A stretch of DNA of 64,000 nt, taken from contig NC_092574.1 in assembly GCF_037975245.1 (NCBI RefSeq), forward strand, positions 22,881,713 through 22,945,712. The letters are read 5' to 3'. Each line of letters starts with the position of its first letter. Positions within the stretch are counted from its first letter, which is position 1. A program made the position numbers and the translations under genes. Shown here in pieces: positions 29,265 to 44,200 of the stretch. The notes under the pieces are model-generated. The model was not told the origin of the DNA. It saw only the letters and a program-made list of their open reading frames with translations, and searched no databases. The DNA comes from Apostichopus japonicus (lineage: Eukaryota; Echinodermata; Holothuroidea; Aspidochirotida; Stichopodidae).

Positions 29265-32200
29265 CAGTATGGTATCACTTTTTTATACATTCAGGCAATT
29301 CTGAAGTCAATACAACAAATGTCTCCATAAAGCCACTCCTTTACTCTCTCCATCTCTCTCTCTGTCTGGTACTTAATTATATCCTGCTGCACTTCAATTA
29401 TATACAAAATTGATTTACTAAACACAATTTAAATCCTTAACTTGCATAGTATGCAATATGTGGGCACTGTTTGATAAAAAGGAGAAAAACTCTTTGTAGA
29501 ATAAAAGGGGATTTAATGAAACACCACATAGGCAGATATTGGCAAAATAAAACAGAACAGGAAATGAGAGCAGAGCATCAAAGAAGCCTTTCAAGGTTTC
29601 AAAGGCGGTTTAGGGCATTGCCTAAAACTGTTCCTAAAACCGAGGAAATATGTTCAAAAAATTTGTTCTGTTCGCCCTCAAACATGAGAAGTAATTGCAT
29701 TTTTGGTACTTGATATGACATTTCAGGCATGAGCGTCCAAACTTACCCTGAAAGTTAGAAGAAAATGGGATTGTAAAACAAGCAGGTCAGGAACTTGGGG
29801 TAGTCATTATCTTTCTCTCACTCTAAATATTAGATATTTATTAGATATAAGTATTATTATTAGACCAAAATTTTTGACACCAACATGTTTTCGGACCACC
29901 TTTTTTCGGACCAAAATTTTTTTTGACCAAAGTGATTTTGGTCCCAAAAAATTTGAGTACAAACAATTAAATTTCGGGTCACAAGCAATTTTCAGTCACA
30001 AGCACTATTTGGGTCATAACAAACTTTGGGCCCTTTTTTTCCTGAAAAAAATTTGGTGCGTCCAAAAAATTATGTCCCCCAAAAAGGTAGGTCAGAAAAA
30101 ATGTTGGTCCAAAAAAATTGAGTCCCCCCCAAAAAAAATTTGGGCCCAAAATATTAAGTCCCCCGAAAAAAAATTTGGTCCGAAAAATGGGGGACCAAAA
30201 AGTTGAGTCTCCAAAAAAAATTGGGTCGGAAAAAATTTGGGTTAAAAAAAATTAGAGTCCAAACAATTTGTCGGAACATAGAGACGTCGGAACATAGAGA
30301 CGTCGGAACATAGGGATGTCACCATATTATTAGTAGCCCTGTAGACTGTACTAATACTGCTGACAGTTGTTTTGGCAAAGGGGGGAGTGGTGCTGAAAAG
30401 GTTACTGGATGCTCTAGACAGGGTAGAGTGTGTGTGTGTAATTGTTGGGAGGAAACAGTCAAGTGAGGATTGAGTTACATATTCATGATATCAAAACAAG
30501 CTGCAATATATATACGCGTTAACTGTTATGTTCTACCAAGTCAGGCCTGTGAAATGTCACCTTGTATATATTTGTTTTTCATGTTTAAGTTCTAAATTCT
30601 TTGATACTGTTTCTACAAGATCAAAGGTTCTTTGAGAGAAAGCATCTGGAACAAAGGGATGGCTGTGTGTTATAATAAAGTTAAAACAGATTGAGGCTTT
30701 ATAGTTTTGTGGAGCGTAAACTCATTTTACATGAATGTAGGTTCACCTACTTTCCAGGCAATTGTTAAATATGGATTGCTAGTCAGTTGAAAGAGCTTTA
30801 ATATCTAGGTTAATAACATTGTCACAAGTATGATGTAGGTCTATGAGACAATTCATACACTGTAACTGCTGTTATTAGGGCACAACAACAACATCCGTCA
30901 CTTCAATTTTTTCAGCCCTTTCCAGCAATTCAATCTGATCTCACCTTGAGTTGATCTTGTTCTCCAGCATATTCAATACTTTGAAAAATACTCCAAGTAC
31001 ATCTCCTTCGAGCCTCTAGTCTGGCTTGATAACGTCGATACCACCTTTGAATCAACAACGCAGCCTTCAAACCTATGGAAATTATAACAAACAAAAAGAA
31101 CCATGAAAAAGTATGTTTTGAGTCAGTCTTTGCAGAGACAATCAAGTAAAGATATTGAGGAAATCACATCAGGCAAGTAATCACTTCATCCACGGTCTGA
31201 TTGTTGTTTTTTTCTGATCATCTAAGAGAACTAAATATTTCTATACAGACCAAAAAACATGCATTTTGAAAGACTTATGTACTGTAAATACTCTCAGAAG
31301 TAAAAAATGTTACACAATGATCTTTTCATACAACCAAATTTTATTTAAATTTGTTCAACCCATGCTAACAGTTATAGAGGTTGTCAAAATGCCAAATATA
31401 TCAAGGTCAAGTTAAAGTCGAAGTATGCGAATTAAAAGGGCAAAAAGGTCTTAAACTACATGTAAAAACACCAAAATTTTCAAGGTTTCTTTAATATGTA
31501 TTGCTCCTTGTAAGTGAGATGAAGGAGGTAGATAATTTTCAGACTTCAGAAAACCCTCACTCAGATGAAAAAGGAAGCAAATTCGGTTGGATGAAATTGC
31601 CAGCTTGAAAACGTGTCATAGGTGTTGGAAAGATAGATTTGGAAGGGGATAAAGACCTTGAGAGGGGTCATTGGGGCGTAGTGCAAAAATATTGATGTAA
31701 GAAGAGACAGTTAAGAGAGGAATGTTTTACCTGCTCAGTATAAAGTAATGTTAGAAATTTCATCAATGTAGCAATACTATATATGTTAGTGCTACCCCTA
31801 TCAAAGAAAATCGACAGAGTAGTAATGAATGAGGAAAAACATTCAAATTTAATCACTTTAGTTACTCTGTGATGTCAATGCTATGTTTTGTACAAGACTT
31901 CAGGATTTTATATGAAAACTTAAACCATGATATTTTAAACTCTGTCAAATTATTCTTACCTATTTTGTGAAATTGTTTGCCATTTGAGCATCTCTATGAC
32001 GTAGGTTTCAATACTTGTACAGTAATCATGTCAGCTTTAATTACAACAATCAACAGACTTTCACTTTGAATTCAATTTCAGCCACAAATTTATTCGCCTG
32101 CCTCAGGCATCCTACAGCAGTAGACTATACTGTAATTGTATCCAAAAAACAAAAATAAATTAAAACATAATTGTATCTATCTAGAAGACAAATAATAGCA

Positions 32201-35200
32201 GACATTTCCTAACTTACAAATTTCAAAATACTCAAGATATCTTTGTTGAGTCTTTAAATCAATATTAACACAACCTGGCAGTGCCAGCATAAATATATTT
32301 AATTGCTGTTATTGAAGAAAACAACAGCCACTATAGCGACATATTAAGGGGGGAGGACTGTTCAAGATCCAGCTGCATCATTAAAATATGTACAGTAGTT
32401 AGAAATTGGATTTATCAATACTCAAAATTCATGGAAGGTATCAAGTACTATATTTCTTGAATTTATTGGCCTACTCTTTGAAAACATGAATTATAACTTA
32501 ACTCCATATATGCAAGATGCATGGTATCTGGAAGGTAGAATTAAAGTGTTGAAATAACTACCTGCATGTAATTTATATATTTCAAATATGAAAATTAATT
32601 ATTAAACAGGTTTATATTTTTAGTTCTTGTATTGAGTACATAAGAATAAGAATTAAAAAAAAAAAAAAAAACTGTGCATTGTTGCAAAGAATATATTGTA
32701 CTGTAATACTCATAAACAGTTTAAAATTTGTATTAAAGTGAAGCATGCTATACAAGAAAAATTAAGGAAAAGCCTTCCTATTTTGACATTTTCATTAACA
32801 CTTTGGCAAGGAACCACACCTTTCCACTCACCAGTCTCTTTAAATTGTAAATTGTAAGTCATTTATCACACAAACACTTGAATTAATTTAATTGTAAGCT
32901 GTTGAAAAACCAAGAAGACAGTAGAATTCACAGAGATTAAAACAGTTTTTATAAACATATCAACCCAACTCTATGTAGCTGTTTCTGGTTTGGATAGACT
33001 GAACACTAATTCATATCTTTCCAAGAAAATTTGCTCACTTTATTGAGGAATCAAATGTTTTACGTGTTAATTTAAATCCTCTGTGGTGCTTCAACATAAA
33101 TATTTCAGTCTTCAACTTTTCATAGTAATTGTAAGATGAGAAAAACTTGAAAAACAACATATCTCATCCTTTGAGAGAGAAATTGGAGAAAAAAAACACA
33201 AATAAGTAATTTCATATTTAATCTTGATTTAATGTTAATTTGGGACATCACATGAAAAATAACAATCAGTTATGTGCTCTGAATAAATGTAAACCTTCAG
33301 TACTTAATTCAACAGGGAATTATGGTCGATTTGATGTATACAATAGTCTATATATACCTGATGTATAGATTTAATTTAACATGATGATGAATGAACAGTT
33401 CCAAATGAGTCAGGTCAATTTTGCTTCACTAAAATTTAAAACAATTTACAACAGATCAGTAAACTTTAATCATTAATGTTCACTTTTTATTCTCCCTCTT
33501 TTTCTTCTTCTTCTTCTTCTTCTTTCTTTTGGCTCATTTTCCTTTTCCAGAGATCATAGATTTGGTTCTATTTAAACTTAAAGCAGATCTTTTTTGTGTG
33601 TTTCAGGTTGGCAACTTAATTACCAAGGCAACATGTATTATTATAGGATTGCAATCAATCAGATTGATTGAGACATCCTCCCAGTGTCAGTTCTTTTTTT
33701 CAAAGAATGAAAGAATAATGAGCAATTATGGCCTTTATCATTCATTCCATTCCTGTCCTCAATATTTTGTCATCCAGACTCTTTTAACATCATTAATTAC
33801 TGTAAATTGGAATGCTTCAAAATGTTGATATTTAATTCAATTTATTATTGGATTCACATGAAACTTGACGGTCAGTCTGATCATTGACCAGGTTCAACCT
33901 GAAGACTCATTCCTTTACCTGCTCTTATGATTGCAATTGACTTGTTTTGTTAAGCGCCTAGAGCAGCGAATTCTTTGTTTCTGATGTGGCGCTTTATAAA
34001 TCCAATGTCTTATTATTATTATTCTATATTGTGCCCGGAGTTTGGATTCAACAGCTTCAAAAACATCCAAGCTAAAAGGAACATTAAGCAAGGGGAGAAT
34101 GCTGTATAGCTATGCGCATCACCTCTGTGCATCAAAATTTCATATTTCATTTCACGCTACAGTACTGCTCCAATCACCTTGAAGCTACCATTATATCCAT
34201 GTATCAGTTTTACAATGTGAGAAAATATATAAACACCTTAAACAAACTATACTAGAGGACTTTTCCTTCTTATATGTAATAACCATATAACTACTGTACC
34301 TCTACCTTCTCTCAAGAGTCAAAAAGAGAAACTTATGCCCACTTTTGTAATAAATATTATCTAGCTTTCCATACAGTAGTAAAGTCTATACAGATGCTAA
34401 GCTGTTTACATGACACAATGTCACAATCATGATAAAATGCATGAATTAGTTCTATGAAGTATTAGTTCTATGAAGTTTTGATTTCAAAAAAAAAAAATCT
34501 GGTTGTAAAACAGGACTACTGTCTTTCCTACTGACTATTACATAGTAATTACCATGCAGGCATGTCCAGGGCTCTCAGTATTACTTAATAATATTTTAAT
34601 GTTAAACGAACATAAAATACACTGTTACCCTCTTGCATCAGAATTAGTAATGGTGAAAATAGGGTCATTCTTTACACACACTGATACATGCATGATCAAT
34701 CATATTCCCACATCAGAGAGAAGATTGACATGTTTCCTTCCCATTAAAGCATGATGGAATAGAGAATCCATGTTTGCTGCTGCATATATGAATTTAACTG
34801 TAGAAGTGTGGTACTGCACTGACAGACAGATTCAGAGAGTAATACGTTTGGGTAAAAAGCAACAATTCATAACCTGTATCCATGTAAGCTACTTAACTGT
34901 CATCATAAAAAGAAAAGCGCATCTATTTCAAGATTATGCAATCCAAGACGGTGACCTTTGCCTTGAAAGCATCTTCCTCCCTCCTCCTTCCCTTCTCCCC
35001 ATCTCCCAAAGAAACAAGAAGCAGAAGTGAAATATAACAGCTTGTTAAGTTGGAGCTTCATCAAGTTCACAGCCCAGAGAACCAAATAATTTTGACCTAA
35101 ACATATCTTGTTATTGAATAATTGAGATAAACTACAATGGCTCTGAAGTGTCTTTGTAACACCACGTCCAAGATAGCCAACAGGGAATATGATAACTTGC

Positions 35201-38200
35201 CAGATTTGACAATATATGAGAACATTTAATGTACACTGTGCACAACAGACAGATCTTAAAGTTAATTAGGTGGACCACAAACCAAGTGTGAATTTCATTC
35301 ATGTTTTACTTTTGGAGCTATTGTGATTACAACAGTATCACAATTTGACAATATATGTTGACCTCAAATGACATTTTACTTCAATATGCAAATATTAGGG
35401 TTCTTGTACTCAAAGTAGATGGATCCACACACCGAGCATAAAGTTCATCTTTTGAAGTATTCATGTTTACAAAGTTTTCAGACTTGGACCTCTATTGACC
35501 TCAACTGACCATCAACCTCCAAAGAGAACAATACGGTTCTTTTTACGAATAACCTGGATCCACATACCATGCAGATACTTAATCAAAGCTTTACCTTTTA
35601 GAGTCATCATGTTGATCTCTATTGACCTCAAATTGACTTCACACCAACCGATTCAAAAATAATATCAATACTACCCTCTACCGGTTCGTCGCTGTTGTTT
35701 CGTAATTTCTCAGCAATCCCGTATTTACGGCTAGTAAGCAATAAACGGGTTCGGTTACTTGGACGGTGGCCTTGGCGAAATTCCTGCATAGTTTCTTGTC
35801 TGTGGCAGTGTCAGTACAGGGAGTTGTTATGGAAAAACTCCCTGGTCAGTAGTATGCGGTAAATTATTACGTCGCGTTTCCGTGTGTGTTGTGTGATACA
35901 AAACTGTGGTTTGTTTTACGTGCATAACTTTTCACAACTATTGGGCTGTAGTAGCTGTACAGTATATGTGTAATAGTTTGACCAGGGAGCTGCTACTCTA
36001 GCGGTTCCCTGCTTTTACTCTTTTAGGCCCACATGGTGAACAGTCGAAGTCCGAACTGTTCGGATGCCCTGGTTTCGTATTTGAATCACTGATTTGGAAA
36101 GCTCTGCATGCTTTATGCTGTATCGAATATCAGAAGTTTAGCCTATAGAAGTACAGTACTATTTTACTTTAAAAAACCAGTGTATTCCAAACCTTTACAG
36201 ATGCGCCAGTCTTGTACTAACCTGAGTAAAGTATTTGAAATATTGCAACCTCAGTTGCGAGCCGACATTCTTTCACAGCTCAAGAAACTTATAGTGAAGT
36301 TTATGTCTGATACATTGACTCGTGTCACAAAAAGGACAGACGCGAATGAGTGAAAAAATTGCCAAAAGTGATTACATTGGGTATCAAACGTATGGTCAAG
36401 TCCGTCATATGTGAACAATTGGTATTTCAGCCAATTTAGGTATTAATTACACATAGACACAGTCACAACTTACATTGTATTTTATACATAAATTTTAGTT
36501 ATATATCAGGAGGATTTTGTCATAAACCATATATAGATAAATATGTATATTTAATTATTTTTGGACTCCTGACAACGGGCCCTTTAGGCGATCACAGAAC
36601 ACTTGCCCTAGCTGCACCCCATCCTCCTAACCGGTGCACGTAAACCCTGTCCTTGCACCCCTTTGACCCGAATTAAAAGTAAGGAAATTTGAACGGAAAA
36701 GGGAACGAAGATACGTTGCCATAACGGGCGGCTCCATCCTCTTTAGAAAGGATTGGCAAAAAGGGAATAAGTACATGAACAATAAATTAAAAGTTATTTC
36801 CATTGAAAAGTGACTCGCTGAACATCGGCAGTCAAAGCAAACAACTTTTTTTTCTAAATCACGTCAGTTTATTGCTTTCCAGCGTACTGTACTCCAGTAT
36901 TGATTATCCTGCCTCTTGTTCCGAACGGCTCCCAAAGAAATGCCAAAAAGTCGGCAACGGGGTTGGGGGTGGGTTACCCAGCCCCACCATGGGGCACCTC
37001 ATCACGACTGACTCGAATTACAACTCGAAAGTATAACTCAAATTGCATTGAATTTAAAAAAGAAAAAGAAAAGAAAAAGAAAAAAAAAGCTGTCTGCATG
37101 GCTGATACTTATCTATACTATTGTGTGACCATATAGGCGTACAGGCTCTAGTCAACCAGGAGGGACACTGGGGGGGGGAGCTTTTTTTTCTTGCCACAGA
37201 AAATTAAACATTGCCCGGAAGTTCCTAGTACGATTAATTCATTTCAAACTTCGACTACAATGAAGGACAAAGAGAACCATATAGGCCTATGCCTGACTAT
37301 AAGATCATTGAACCATCACGAACAACTCCGAATAATCTTCCATTTGCCAATTCATGACACTGGGAAGTAAGGGGTGGGGGGTGGGGCATTCCATTTGATC
37401 CGCAAGTATTGTGAACGGTCACCACAACAAAGGTGTATAGCTTGGGACTAGCATTGGGAGACTTGTCAACCTTGTGAACATTTTTTAGGGGGGTAAGATG
37501 TAAGGGGGGGGAGTCGGCAAACTAAAACATACAGGGTAAACAGAGGGAAGGAAAGAGGTCAAAAAAGAAAGAGTGAAAGACAGATGAAGGGATGGAGGAA
37601 GAAAGTAAAGAAAATGTGGAGATGGAGGTTAGGGGTAGAGATAGATATGATATGAAATACAGAGAAAAGAAAACCAAGAGCAGAAAATGGAGATCACTGG
37701 GATACTGTCAAATACACAAGAAGAATATACAATCTCAATACTGGAATTAAATAATGCACCACATAAATACAGCTTATGACATCAAGAAATCAAAGGTGAA
37801 GGATATAATGTTTCAAGGATGCTGGAAAATAAGACACAACAGAAGATGATCATGGTTTCTGATCTATTAGGCTTCTTCTCCCTACTGCTACAAGGATGTA
37901 AGAGACCACAGGGACTCACACAACTCTTTAAGTTGTGATGACCTCTGACCCTTACTATGCCTAACTGTTATGTTGCCAGGAAATAACTACACCAGTGCAT
38001 GAGAGGAGGTGAGAGACAGGACTGATTGATCGTGTCTATAGGGGTGTTTAATATACATGTGATTCAAGAAGATAGATGTAAAATGTAGCATCGTTTGAAC
38101 ACTTCAAAGGGGACCCCTTCCCCACCCCCACCCCACGTTCAAATCATATCCCCTCCTGCCTCCTGGCAACGGATATGAACACCAGTATAAATAAACAGAT

Positions 38201-41200
38201 ACAGATATTTATACCCGCTGTTTGTGTAGGCCTATATACAATAATACAAAGCTGGCCATTCTCTGATTGTTACTCCTTGATTGAATTTCCCCAACCTTGC
38301 CCACCTTGACTTAGAGGGTGGCCAAGCTTCTGATTCACAGTCATAGCTACTATCGAACAAAATGGACGAAAGCAATTTATCTCAATCTGGTGATGCAGAT
38401 GTATCAATAGCTGCTAATCCAACGTGAATGTCGCACAACCTGTCAATAAAAGTCTGGGAAAAGTGCTTGCCCCTGCCATATGTATGATCTCTTTTGTTCA
38501 GGATCATGTAAATGTGGCAATGTGTATTTGTATGGTCTGAGGTTTCTCTCCCATGCTGCTCCATATCTAATCCTACTGGTGACATTGGACAGAACATGGC
38601 AGATGGCTTCTTGAGAGGTGTTGAAGTAACTGGATCAGAAGTATCTGTAAAGATTACATAAAACATTTGTTACTAGATTGCAAGTATCCTGCTATAGCTA
38701 CTATGGCTGTGACTAAAAATATACTTTTGTTTAGAACTTATCACACTTTTGCAGCACTGGAAACTGATATTTCAATTTAAATGGTGTCATTGAGTTTAGA
38801 GGACATTGAAGTAGAAGATATTGAAGTTACAAGTATGTTGGTGAAACCAAGACCACCCTCAATAAGCAGTTCTAGTCACAGGTCAATACAATGAAAATGG
38901 AGACTCCAGTAGGGGAACACTTTCAGTTCCCCACTCATACCATTAAAGTAAGACATGTCCCAACAGGTAACTAAATTCGTAGACTAACCATCTCAGACAT
39001 AGTACACCACAGCAGAGATAGAGAGAGTGGACGGAATGCCTTAGCACCATTCAACTGAATGGGCTCAATATACAAGAAGGACATGACTAACTTACATAGG
39101 CGTAGGGGGTGGGGGGGCTGCAGCCCCCCAACCAAAATTTTTGGTGAAAATTCGGGCAATATGCTGAGAATTTTTCGGGCACCTACTTAAAAAAAGAATA
39201 ATATGCAGTGTGTTTTGCACATTTTTTGGTGAAAATTCAGGCAATATGCTGAGAATTTTTCGGGCACCTACTGAAAAAGGATAATTTTCAGTGTGTTTTT
39301 CACATTTTTTGGTGAAAATTCGTGCAAAATGCTGAAAATTTTTCGGGCACCTACTGAAAGAAGAATAATTTGCAATGTGTTTTCCACTTTTTTCGGTGAA
39401 AATTCCGGCAATATGCTGAGAATTTTTCGGGCACCTACTTAAAAAAAAGAATAATTTGCAATGTGTTTTTCACTTTTTTTGGTGAAAATTCAGCAATAAG
39501 TTGAGAATTTTTCAGGCACCTACTGCAAGAAGAATATTTTGCAATGTGTTTTTCAATGTTTAAACTTACATTGTTATGATCATTTTTGTTTTACAGATTC
39601 CCCAATAATTTTAACCAATATGGAAGGCTAATACAGTAAGACGCAAAATGATTGTATGTTATTGGCATGTGATGTACTAACTATGCACAACAACATGTTG
39701 ATCGCGCACGGAGCACGCGCAAATTTCGGTTATATTTTTCGGGCAAGTCGTTTAAGCCCCCCACAAATCAAATGAGGCTCCTATGCCTATGCTAACTTAA
39801 TCCTGCTCCATCTCTGTATTCTGCCATAGTTCATTCCCCCTCTCTCCTTCTTAATCCTCGCTTTGTACTCCAAAGTTTATCTAAATACCTCTGCTTTCCC
39901 TGACTCCTTTTGTTCAATACACCATTAACTTCTTTCTTTGTGTTCACCATGTCCTCTCTGTTCCAGGCTCTATTGTGTCTCTTGAATTACCTGTTACTAG
40001 TCAGTTTGCCTCTAAAGAAGATCCTCATAATATCAGGCCCACTGACTTTAATATAAATTCTCATACACATGTACGCTTTTTAGTGGATGAGCAATATGCT
40101 ACCATTTTTTTCTTTTCTTTAGGAATTTAATGAGAATGAAATTGTATTATTTTTCTGATCACATCAGATCAGATATAAGATTAGCACTGCTCTTCCAGTC
40201 TGTTATTCATGCAAGGATAAACATATAAATTTACCTTCTCCTTTCTGAGTGTCAACTGAGCTTTCTGTGGTGACAGCTGCTGAGAATGCCTCTGTTTGAC
40301 TTTCGGCATCCTTCTGGAAAGATGCATTTGGCACCTGTTCAATGAAACAAAAAAATTGTCCGTAAATCATATAACTGAAATAGTAATTTTACTGTACACC
40401 CCAAGCTTAATTGTATGCGTAATGAATCTGGTAATGAACAAATCATTACAAACAAACATGTTTTTATCATACCCAAGAAAAAATATGAAAGAGAAAAGTA
40501 ACAAACAAACACTTTGGCAGATTTCAATAATAACATATTGTTAACCCACAATGATTTAAACCCAAATAAGGATGATATATTCTTCCATACTCTTCTTCAA
40601 CATATCCTAAAACCGTGGTACCTTTCAAGAAAATCGTGAGGATAATTTTGTGTTGCCCAACTGCTTGCTCAACAACCTGAGCTCACATGTCAATGTACAA
40701 TTTACTATGTAAACTTCCTGTCTAAGTGAACTGATTGGTTTCATATCATTAAAAGATGTCCAGTCTTTTGATCAAAGTTTGATGTACACTCATTATTTAC
40801 CTACTGTGTAAACTTCCTGTTTATGTGAGCAGTTGGTTTCATGAGTGAGAATTGAGATGCTAGCTTACTCCATGACATAAGCCCACCATTGTGAAAATTC
40901 CTGTTTACATGCATAGCTAGTTTTCAGACTACCATTAACGCTAGATTACTCTCCCACAAGAGATAGTTACGGTCACCAAATTTAATAGATCATAATTTTT
41001 GAACACTAAACATCAGATCATTTAGGGCTCTTAAAATGCAATCTGGATTTGGTTGCTAGGCGGGCCGTCCCTTACCGAAATCCCAGATCTGGGCCAGATA
41101 TAAAAATCCAGATCTGGCCCAGATCTGGAATTTCAATCTGGGCCAGATCTGCTGCAGATCTGAGATTTACATCTGGCCAGATAAAAAATTGGGCAGATAT

Positions 41201-44200
41201 AACTTGATATAAAATAAAGTTTTATATGGCCCATATAAAATTTGATCTGGTTAAATTTTATTGCATCCATATCTGGGCCAGATAAAATTTTATCTGGTTG
41301 ATATGAAGAAAATCCAGATAAAGTTTTATATGGCCCATATAAAATTTGATCTGGTTAAATGTTATTGCATCCATATCTGGGCCAGATAAAACTTTATCTG
41401 GTTGATATAAAGAAAATCCAGATAAACTTTTATATGGCCCATATAAAATTTGATCTGGTTTAATTTTATTGCATCCATATCTGGGCCAGATAAAACTTTA
41501 TCTGGTTGATATAAAGAAAATCCAGATAAACTTTTATATGGCCAATATAAAATTTGATCTGGCTAAATGTTATTGCATCCATATCTGGGCCAGATAAAAC
41601 TTTATCTGGTTGATAAAAAGAAAATCCAGATAAACTTTTATATGACCAATATAAAAAAATATATCTGGCTAAAATGTCAATCAAATAGGAAATAAGTGGC
41701 CAAAACTGGACTAGCATTGATAGTAACTTTCCAGCGTGATCAGTTATCTCTGTTCTGGTACGGAGACCCATACAGAGAGCAAGACACACACAAACTATAA
41801 ACACAGCTGTGTTCTAGAACTCAACTGCAGTTGAGTTCAATCCATGGATTGGAACAAAGTGGAAATATGTAATGTGCAAGCTCCTTGCTGTTACCTAATC
41901 CGACTGCTATGGTCATAAAATGACCGCTGTTCAAAAATAATACTTGAAGGTTGAGTTCTTTATTCTTCTGTGGTCCTGTAGATGTTGATACTAAATTGCG
42001 TTGTGCTATTCTTTTATTTAATATATTTGTGCTAATAAATAAGTTCCAGGAGGGCGATATATGTTCCAATCAGTATCGAAGTTCAGTCCCAAAATTTATT
42101 CCTTGTTGCCATCCGTTCCAAAAACTTCTTCCTTACTTCGGACTGTTCAGTTCACTATAGAAACCTTTGCCAATGTCCTGACATCAATAGGATATTATTT
42201 ATGAATCTCCATCACCTTTTCTTAATGTACCAATCCTTTCTGTTAAACTTCCTTCTGCTCTTTACTCCTACCATGTGGACACTAGTGTACACATAGCTCC
42301 CTTTCCTATCTCACTCCTACAAAGTATCAAAACACATATGTCCATTGTTCAAAAGTGGCCTTCACACTTAATCAACCTCTGAGTCATCCTGTTTCAAGCT
42401 AAGACCCTGTGGTTGCCTAGCAACCCAGATAGAGATAGTTATTCCCCCTATGACTTAGTGTATACACTGTAAGTGATTTACTATTGAAATATATATGCAA
42501 AGTGCAGTACCACAATATAGTGCAATGTAAATCTCTATGAAAATACACTATGTAAGAGCATACAGTCTTAAAGTTTTATCTGTCAATATAAAGTCAAGTA
42601 TAACTGGATAAACATGATGTATATCCAATTATACCTGACTTTATATTGACAGATAAAACTTTATATGCATATCTGGATTGACTCTATATCCAGTCATATC
42701 TGGCTTTATATGGCCAGATAAAACTTTATCTGCATATCTGGATTGGCTCTATATCCAGTTATATCTGGCTTTATATGGCCAGATAAAACTTGATCTGCAT
42801 ATCTGGATTGGCTCTTTATCCAGTTATATCTGGCTTTATATGGCCAGATAAAACTTTATCTGCATATCTGGATTGACTCTATATCCAGTTATATCTGGCT
42901 TTATAGATAAAACTTGATCTGCATATCTGGATTGGCTCTATATCCAGTTATATCTGGCTTTATATGGCCAGATAAAACTTGATCTGCATATCTGGATTGA
43001 CTCTATATCCAGTTATATCTGGCTTTATATGGCCAGATAAAACTTGATCTGCATATCTGGATTGACTCTATATCCAGTTATATCTGGCTTTATATGGCCA
43101 GATAAAACTTTATCTGCATATCTGGATTGTCTCTATATCCAGTTATATCTGGCTTTATATGGCCAGATAAAACTTGATCTGCATATCTGGATTGACTCTA
43201 TATCCAGTTATATCTGGCTTTATATGGCCAGATAAAACTTGATCTGCATATCTGGATTGACTCTATATCCAGTTATATCTGGCTTTATATGGCCAGATAA
43301 AACTTGATCTGGCCAGATTAAACCAGATATAAAGCCAGATCTGGCATTTCGGTAAGGGGTATCCTAGCAACCAAAAAGTTTTCCAATTTTTTTTTGCCCA
43401 ATTTCATCCTTTGAGACATATTGCAAGACACCATATCAATTTCAGGCAATTCTGAGAGGGTGGGCGTGGAGGCCACTGTTGATTTGGCATGGATGGACCC
43501 ATATATAAAAATATGATAACTTATCACAACATTATAGCATTAGGCCTACACAAAAAACTGGTACTTTCTTACCTCCAGGCATGGAAATATAAAGGTTTAT
43601 ATAGGTGTAGCTATATGTACTAATATGTTCCCTCAATTTGTGAGGCTAATTTACCTTAGTTCTTGCATAGCAGTTGGGTACCTTCAAAAATCCCAAACGC
43701 AGAAATGTACACATGATTGAGTCAGTAGATAACATATACACCCCGTTGCCCAAATGAACCATTAAAACTTGATTGCGTATATGCTGGCTGTGGCTGACCT
43801 TAGAAGTATAGTTGCATATGTAGCGGTGTGAAAACATGTGAATCAGTTAGGAGTGATTCTAGAGTATTTATGTAGATGCATTATTTTTATAGGAAAAACT
43901 GCAGGTCCATGTGGTTGTACTTGTACAGCACAGTAGGCCTTCCTCACTGGTGCATATTACAAAATTAGGGGATGCAGTTACTTTGAACACTAAATTCAGA
44001 TACTTATTTCTATACTGTAGGCCTTAGTTCTATATATGCCTAGTTAATTATGACTGGGCAAAGATGAGGCTTCAAACTTCTTTCTTTTTTTTCAAATGCT
44101 CATTCACAAGAATATCTTCTTCAAACAAGGACAGCTGATAACAATTTAGAACCTGGAGGGGGTGGGGATGAACAGATCACCTAGGCCTAGTGGTTAGAAA

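Larger units (their letters stand above)
41048..43375. mobile_element. 2.3-kb inverted-repeat element with two satellite-like arrays
   Basis: The left end TTTGGTTGCTAGG plus CCCTTACCGAAAT and CCAGATCTGG is mirrored at the right end (to 43375). Subterminal tandem arrays occupy both sides (41.3-41.68 and 42.62-43.31 kb) around an approximately 0.93-kb unique core. No transposase or protein-like frame is seen in the core. It is likely a non-autonomous DNA transposon. It sits between nested-gene exons A and B, inside PPEF intron 1. Confidence 0.75.

Noticed and set aside
29874-30206. 110-codon plus-strand frame rich in Lys/Phe/Gly/Pro
   Set aside because: It is a direct product of the GGNCC/A-run low-complexity array.
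43044-43235. 63-codon plus-strand frame
   Set aside because: It lies inside the 65-bp tandem array.
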